Shown in pieces: positions 1 through 3,952 of a DNA stretch of 6,733 nt (its first letter is position 1; every line of letters begins with the position of its first letter). A program made the translations under genes and the position numbers. Under the pieces are notes generated by a model, which saw only the letters and a program-made list of their open reading frames with translations, was not told where the DNA came from and made no database searches. Origin of the DNA: Methanobacteriota archaeon. GTDB taxonomy: Archaea > Thermoplasmatota > Poseidoniia > Poseidoniales > SP79. The stretch covers positions 131,032 to 137,764 of the forward strand of contig PAZI01000027.1 of the NCBI GenBank assembly GCA_002715545.1, in the 5' to 3' direction.

Positions 1-1664
1 GACGCAGATGTTTTTTTATCTTTTCTTTGCTTAATTTCTCCGCCCCAGACATTTTTCATTTTTTCTTGGGCCTTTAAGGGCGCATCTTCGTCGTCTAAAG
101 ACAAGAGTAAATCATCTTCATCTTCATCTTCATCAGCTTCTAAAAATTGTGACCTCTCCGTAGACGCTGTTACGGGTAGCGCTGTCATAAGCTTACTGTC
201 GTCACCTTGATCAACGGCGAAAAGACCTCCCTCATCATCATCGCCACCAGCATCATCGCCACCAGCATCACCGCCGCCTTCAAGATCAGCGTCATCTTGC
301 TTGTCTTTCTTAAGACCCTCAAGAACACCTTCGATTTGATCGTCAGTAAGCCCGAGAACATTTTTACGAACCCAAGTTTTGTCGAGCATACCCTCGGGTA
401 CTTTACCGGCGATATCAAACCGAGTGCTAATTAGTTCAAGCTTTTGAAGCTGAGCAACTGATGATGGGTTTGAGAGCCTCAATTCAAAATCTAAAAGATC
501 TTCTCCGTCAAACCCATGAGAATATAGATGGACCATCGCTAACTTGTTAAGTTCGGATATAACTGTTTTTTGAATCCTTTGTATCGTTCTAGAAAATCTA
601 ATGTCTTCTTGAGCCAAAGTCGCCTTGGCGCCAATGTCTTCATCATAACCCAAATACGCTTTTGGAATTTTAAGCGCTGCGAATAGTTTCTTTTGTATAT
701 ACTCTACATCTTCTATAGCTGTTGCATTTTGACCACCAGCCAATGTATCAATTCGAGTGCCACTATCACCACCGCGGACGGGAATATAATAATCTTCATC
801 GACTGCCATCGGGTTATACCTTAGATCTGCTTGACCGGTCGAGCTGGCGGTGACGGTACTCTTTTTTAACGCGGCTTTTGCCTGCTCCACATAATTCGAA
901 ACATCCTCGGGGGGTACATTACCTACGTCAATATAAAAAACACGTCTTTCGGGAGCCCGTATTATTCTATAAACAAGCATCGCATCCTCTATAAGGATTA
1001 ATTGTCGCCAAATTCTACGCGCAGATTCTAGAACAGATGTACCGTATGGTAAAAATGCGTCATTTGCCAAAAGACGGAAATGGCTAACTTGCCAGTTTTC
1101 CAATATAGCGTTTCCCTGTGTTATCCAGCGGAACCTAACAGCTGCGGGGTTCTCAGGATCGAAACCCTCTTCACGCTCAATTTCTGTTATTGGGATCGGG
1201 TAGGTATTAATAATGCCATACTCAGGATGAACATCATTGAATAAAAAGAAATCGCCATATTTGACTAAATTCCTGATCCACATAACAAGATTAAATTCAA
1301 CGTTTATGGTATCATGAAATAAAGTGCTCAACAACTCTTGCTTTTGGGGATCATCAGAGTATATATGCAATACCCTACCATGCTCATCAGGGGAAACAGT
1401 CTCTTCAGAATAAATGTCTAATGCTGATGCGAGTTCTGGAGTAGCCTCCATCTCACTAAAATCACTATATCTAGCCATACGATCAAAAGAACCGTATGCG
1501 CTTAATGTGCTATTATAAATATCACTATGCGCACGCTTAAAAAGTTGCGCAGCAGAAGACTTTGAGCCGCCCGTTGCAGACGTCTTTATTTTTCGCTTAA
1601 CAACAGGACCGGTTCTAAATAACCTAGTTAATTTTTGAAATAAATTTTTTTCTTTTTCTGCCAT
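1..1664 (-). CDS. gp20: gp20-like portal vertex protein, 3' end outside window
   Basis: This is the portal protein: it forms the ring at the special prohead vertex through which DNA enters and to which the terminase and later the neck bind. I translated the frame by hand: the ATG at 1662-1664 is followed by 554 codons without a stop to the window edge. The best family mark is RAPERRVFYIDVGN at residues 237-249 or so, nearly the same as in T4 gp20. Other portal-like stretches are the segment around residues 126-150 and the helical part at 343-380 (IGAKATLAQEDIRFSRTIQR). T4 gp20 is about 524 residues, so this protein is longer already. From about residue 456 it becomes Gly/Asp/Glu-rich, with GGDDAGGDDDEGG and later DEDEDEDD, then turns basic near the edge. 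A GAGG lies 2 bases before the ATG and a GAG 7 bases before it. The frame identity is firm; the true C-terminus is unknown. Confidence 0.93.
   Translation of the reverse strand, partial: MAEKEKNLFQKLTRLFRTGPVVKRKIKTSATGGSKSSAAQLFKRAHSDIYNSTLSAYGSFDRMARYSDFSEMEATPELASALDIYSEETVSPDEHGRVLHIYSDDPQKQELLSTLFHDTINVEFNLVMWIRNLVKYGDFFLFNDVHPEYGIINTYPIPITEIEREEGFDPENPAAVRFRWITQGNAILENWQVSHFRLLANDAFLPYGTSVLESARRIWRQLILIEDAMLVYRIIRAPERRVFYIDVGNVPPEDVSNYVEQAKAALKKSTVTASSTGQADLRYNPMAVDEDYYIPVRGGDSGTRIDTLAGGQNATAIEDVEYIQKKLFAALKIPKAYLGYDEDIGAKATLAQEDIRFSRTIQRIQKTVISELNKLAMVHLYSHGFDGEDLLDFELRLSNPSSVAQLQKLELISTRFDIAGKVPEGMLDKTWVRKNVLGLTDDQIEGVLEGLKKDKQDDADLEGGGDAGGDDAGGDDDEGGLFAVDQGDDSKLMTALPVTASTERSQFLEADEDEDEDDLLLSLDDEDAPLKAQEKMKNVWGGEIKQRKDKKTSA
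236..265. repeat. 15-bp tandem repeat inside the portal acidic tail
   Basis: Two identical, adjacent copies of catcatcgccaccag occupy 236-250 and 251-265, and a diverged third copy follows at 266-280. The unit is a multiple of three, so on the minus strand it encodes repeated Gly/Asp/Ala residues (DAGGD units) without breaking the portal frame. A second low-complexity stretch, alternating GAT and GAA codons, lies near 115-138. Both look like slippage-prone sequence that codes for a flexible acidic tail. Confidence 0.8.
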
Positions 1665-1677
1665 ATCCTCACTCTAT

Positions 1678-1699
1678 GCTATAATATTAAAATTATCGC
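1678..1699. repeat. Imperfect inverted repeat in the terminase-portal spacer
   Basis: The only non-coding gap of note (1665-1711, 47 bases) contains gctataatattaaaattatcgc. On the minus strand this reads GC-G-ATAAT-TTTAAT-ATTAT-A-GC: arms of two plus five base pairs, one G/A mismatch and a six-base loop. It is AT-rich and has no downstream U-run, so it is a poor intrinsic terminator. It could be an RNA hairpin between the terminase stop and the portal start, or part of an AT-rich promoter for the portal gene. A perfect TATAAT at 1680-1685 is on the plus strand, where no gene follows. Confidence 0.4.
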
Positions 1700-1711
1700 T
1701 TTCTTTAAAAT

Positions 1712-3313
1712 TTAATATAACCATTTAAACTCTGTGTCTATGCTTCCTGACATAAATCGCGATACCTTATCATAAGGGACAGCGCGTTGAGTGTTCAAAA
1801 CATTATTTAAGTATTCATTACCAAAAGAAGAGCCTACAGAACCAGCAAATGAATTTGATTCAGATCCAAATCCTGCTAGCATCGCTTTATTAACATCGGC
1901 AGAGCTTTTAGAATGAAAATTAGATGTATCATATAACCATATGCCAATGGCCAAAGATATTACAAGATCATCATTTTTACCCCTCATAGCCTGGGGTTTT
2001 GAACCTTTCCATATAAATGTTTTCATTTCTTCATAAAATCTAGAAGAATATACCTTAATCTGTTTATTCCTTATTACTTCCTCAAGTTTTGTTAGTATCT
2101 TCGATCTTGATGGCCCTTGAGTAGAAAACCCCGCTTTTGAAATTGAACCATCACCATAAAGAGCAGAAATTCTATCTTTGTCTTTTTCAAAATAAATTTC
2201 TTGACACTTTAATTCCTTTAACTTCATTAAAACAGCATAACCGTATGTATTGCTTTCAGGACAAATTGTAGCGTTATTATATCTTTTGCTGGCCTCCATT
2301 AAAACAATCGCAAATTGGTCGGGAGGTGTTTTGCCCTTAAATTCGCAAACAACTTCAGACTCGTTAGTATCAATAACGTGGAATGTAGAAAAGTCACCAC
2401 CATCGCCACGAGCGACATCTGCACTTATTACGTATTTATTACCAGGTACAGAATATTTCCAGACCCACACGCCATTGTTAGGGCCCCATCGCTCAACGGG
2501 GTTCCTAATTGACATCATTAAAAACTCAATATCTTTTTGCGTTATGAACGTTTCACCAGATGATTGAAAATCGCAAAGTAGCTCTTGCGCTATTTGCCGC
2601 TTGGTCATATTTTTTGTTTCTTTATCAAACCATTCATCATCGCGCTCTGGGTGAACATCCCATGGAAGCTTTATCGGATGGAAATCGTTATCTCCAGATT
2701 CAGCCTGAGTATATATATCGTAGTATTGTCCACCTACACCATTCGGCGTAGATAATATAATCGCACGACCACCAGTTGAAAGTGTAGGATATAGACCCAT
2801 CCAAAGATCATCAAAATTTCTAACAAACGCAGCCTCATCTACAATCAATAATGATAGAGCCTCAGAACGGCCTGCGTCCTCAGACGTAGGAACAGCCTTT
2901 ACGATAGAGCCATTTGAGAATTCTAAAGACTGCTTATTATTAGATATAATTTCTGGCATTAATAGCCAGGAAGGAAGAGATCGGATGGCAAACTTAACTT
3001 TTCTAATAAAGTTTTGAGCCACAGCTAGCTTAGTTGCAATTACTAAAACATTTTTATCTTTATAAAAAATAGTTAACCAAACAGCATAAGCAGCAACTAG
3101 CGTAGAGAGTCCGAGCTGTCTACTTTTTACAATGACGTTAAAGCGGTTGTCATTAAAATCCTTAACACATTCATCCTGGAAACCATAAGTGTTGAAAGGC
3201 AAAGTGCCTTTTGTGGCGTGCTGTATTTTCACATACTTATTAAAAAAGTAAACTGGATCTTTTCCGCACTTGATTATTTCTTTGACTTGCCGCTGCTTGG
3301 TGGAAGGTGGCAT
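1712..3313 (-). CDS. terL: Large terminase subunit (gp17-like packaging ATPase/nuclease)
   Basis: The protein (533 residues; T4 gp17 has 610) is the DNA-packaging motor: an N-terminal ATPase pumps DNA through the portal and a C-terminal RNase H-like nuclease cuts concatemers. Visible ATPase motifs are a likely adenine-binding FQ at 45-46, the P-loop KSRQLGLST at 63-71, Walker B LLIVDE at 155-160 and the coupling motif STPNG at 188-192. Nuclease acidic residues are D299 (ISADVARGDGGDFS), E353 (ICPESNTYG) and D448/D449 (GKNDDLVISLAIG), matching T4 D401, E458 and D542 in order. The P-loop lacks the usual lysine before the Ser/Thr and has one at its start instead. After about residue 465 a Ser/Gly-rich tail follows. 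The ATG at 3311-3313 comes immediately after the TAA of the upstream gene, so translation is probably coupled; a weak GAAAG lies about 8 bases upstream. No small terminase gene is recognised in the window. Confidence 0.96.
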   Translation of the reverse strand: MPPSTKQRQVKEIIKCGKDPVYFFNKYVKIQHATKGTLPFNTYGFQDECVKDFNDNRFNVIVKSRQLGLSTLVAAYAVWLTIFYKDKNVLVIATKLAVAQNFIRKVKFAIRSLPSWLLMPEIISNNKQSLEFSNGSIVKAVPTSEDAGRSEALSLLIVDEAAFVRNFDDLWMGLYPTLSTGGRAIILSTPNGVGGQYYDIYTQAESGDNDFHPIKLPWDVHPERDDEWFDKETKNMTKRQIAQELLCDFQSSGETFITQKDIEFLMMSIRNPVERWGPNNGVWVWKYSVPGNKYVISADVARGDGGDFSTFHVIDTNESEVVCEFKGKTPPDQFAIVLMEASKRYNNATICPESNTYGYAVLMKLKELKCQEIYFEKDKDRISALYGDGSISKAGFSTQGPSRSKILTKLEEVIRNKQIKVYSSRFYEEMKTFIWKGSKPQAMRGKNDDLVISLAIGIWLYDTSNFHSKSSADVNKAMLAGFGSESNSFAGSVGSSFGNEYLNNVLNTQRAVPYDKVSRFMSGSIDTEFKWLY

Positions 3314-3682
3314 TTATTCGACTTTCAAATGAACATTCATTCGATAATACGCCAACTTTCTAGGTGTATGAGCAGAAACGCTTATAAGCTCGACAGAGTC
3401 ATCTCGTGATTCCTCAGTAACCTTAATCGATCTTTCAGCTTTTTCCCTAAATTCTGCCTTCATCTTCTTTAACGCATCAGCGATACAATCATTAGCCTCT
3501 TTTTCATATTGGGCTTTTTGCTGTTCCATGGAAGCTTCACTCGCAAATTGAATTACGGCAACATATTTTAAAACAAGACTATCACCATGGATGCTAGAGG
3601 TTACTTTCATTGTTTCGCTAGAATAGCCAAAGCTATGATTAAAAACCTGCCCCAAGATATTTATTTCATTTGAACTTAACAT
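3314..3682 (-). CDS. Conserved-looking hypothetical phage protein, 122 residues
   Basis: I do not recognise a characterised family. The protein is soluble in character, without signal peptide, membrane segment or cysteine-pair motif. Residues 1-50 look like mixed strand/helix (MLSSNEINILGQVF, then a strand-like SLVLKYVAVIQF). Residues 50-90 form a long charged helix rich in Glu, Lys and Ala. Residues 91-122 again look strand-like (SVELISVSAHTP, then YYRMNVHLKVE). It begins with a strong ribosome binding site and ends with TAA directly abutting the terminase ATG, so it is surely expressed with the terminase. Its place is where T4 has gene 16 (small terminase, 164 residues), but I see no helix-turn-helix, and the strand-helix-strand layout does not fit gp16 well. 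Small virion or packaging accessory protein is an open possibility. Confidence 0.82.
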   Translation of the reverse strand: MLSSNEINILGQVFNHSFGYSSETMKVTSSIHGDSLVLKYVAVIQFASEASMEQQKAQYEKEANDCIADALKKMKAEFREKAERSIKVTEESRDDSVELISVSAHTPRKLAYYRMNVHLKVE

Positions 3683-3688
3683 TTTTTT

Positions 3689-3693
3689 CTCCT
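3689..3693 (-). promoter_or_regulatory. Strong ribosome binding site overlapping the upstream stop
   Basis: On the minus strand the sequence is TAGGAGAAAAAAATG. AGGAG lies six bases before the ATG of the 122-residue gene, and its first two bases are part of the TAG stop codon (3692-3694) of the small cysteine-rich gene. This is the clearest Shine-Dalgarno in the window. It fixes the start at 3682 and suggests that ribosomes finishing the upstream gene can reload here. Confidence 0.8.
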
Positions 3694-3952
3694 AAAAGAA
3701 TTTATACATAGGTTTGAACTGTACATTCTTTTTTAATAACCAATCATCTATCTCTTTTTTGCTTGGTTTCCAATTTTCACCCAACATATTTCTATTAGGC
3801 TCCACAAAGGAAATAAAGCAATCTTTACAACTACCTTCATTATAGGCACAAACTGCGTCTTCAAGAGACTGTAGCACATTATCACAAATCTCACAAGATA
3901 CAGGTACCGGCTTCTTTCTTTCACTTATATAAATATCAATAAAATTACTCAT
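3692..3952 (-). CDS. Small cysteine-rich, probable zinc-binding protein
   Basis: This 86-residue protein has five cysteines arranged as C20-x2-C23, C35 and C42-x2-C45 (SCEICDN and SCKDCF). Two CXXC pairs about twenty residues apart are the usual signature of a zinc ribbon or zinc finger, so one bound zinc is likely; this is inferred from pattern only. The C-terminal half (NWKPSKKEIDDWLLKK) is charged and helical. No catalytic motif is seen, and the function is unknown; DNA or protein binding in the phage recombination or packaging programme would be a guess. I chose the ATG at 3950-3952; an in-frame TTG two codons upstream (3956-3958) is the alternative. No clear Shine-Dalgarno precedes it. 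The gene overlaps the 3' end of the nuclease/ATPase gene by 8 bases, which points to coupled translation. Its TAG stop sits within the next gene's ribosome binding site. Confidence 0.8.
   Translation of the reverse strand: MSNFIDIYISERKKPVPVSCEICDNVLQSLEDAVCAYNEGSCKDCFISFVEPNRNMLGENWKPSKKEIDDWLLKKNVQFKPMYKFF

Noticed and set aside
185..434. Two short open frames, one on each strand (about 75 residues each)
   Set aside because: Both lie inside the portal gene in other frames; their repetitive Met/Val/Ile runs are the out-of-frame reading of the Gly/Asp/Ala repeat.
1..1664. Possible broken (pseudogene) portal, because no complete short frame is found here
   Set aside because: Hand translation gives 554 codons in one frame without a stop; the gene is merely cut by the window edge.
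1680..1685. Perfect TATAAT on the plus strand
   Set aside because: No plus-strand gene follows it and no matching -35 box was seen; it is part of the AT-rich inverted repeat.
3658..3665. AATAAATA on the minus strand, like a T4-type late promoter (TATAAATA)
   Set aside because: The match is within coding sequence, and similar matches occur inside the terminase and nuclease genes; in AT-rich DNA this is expected by chance.
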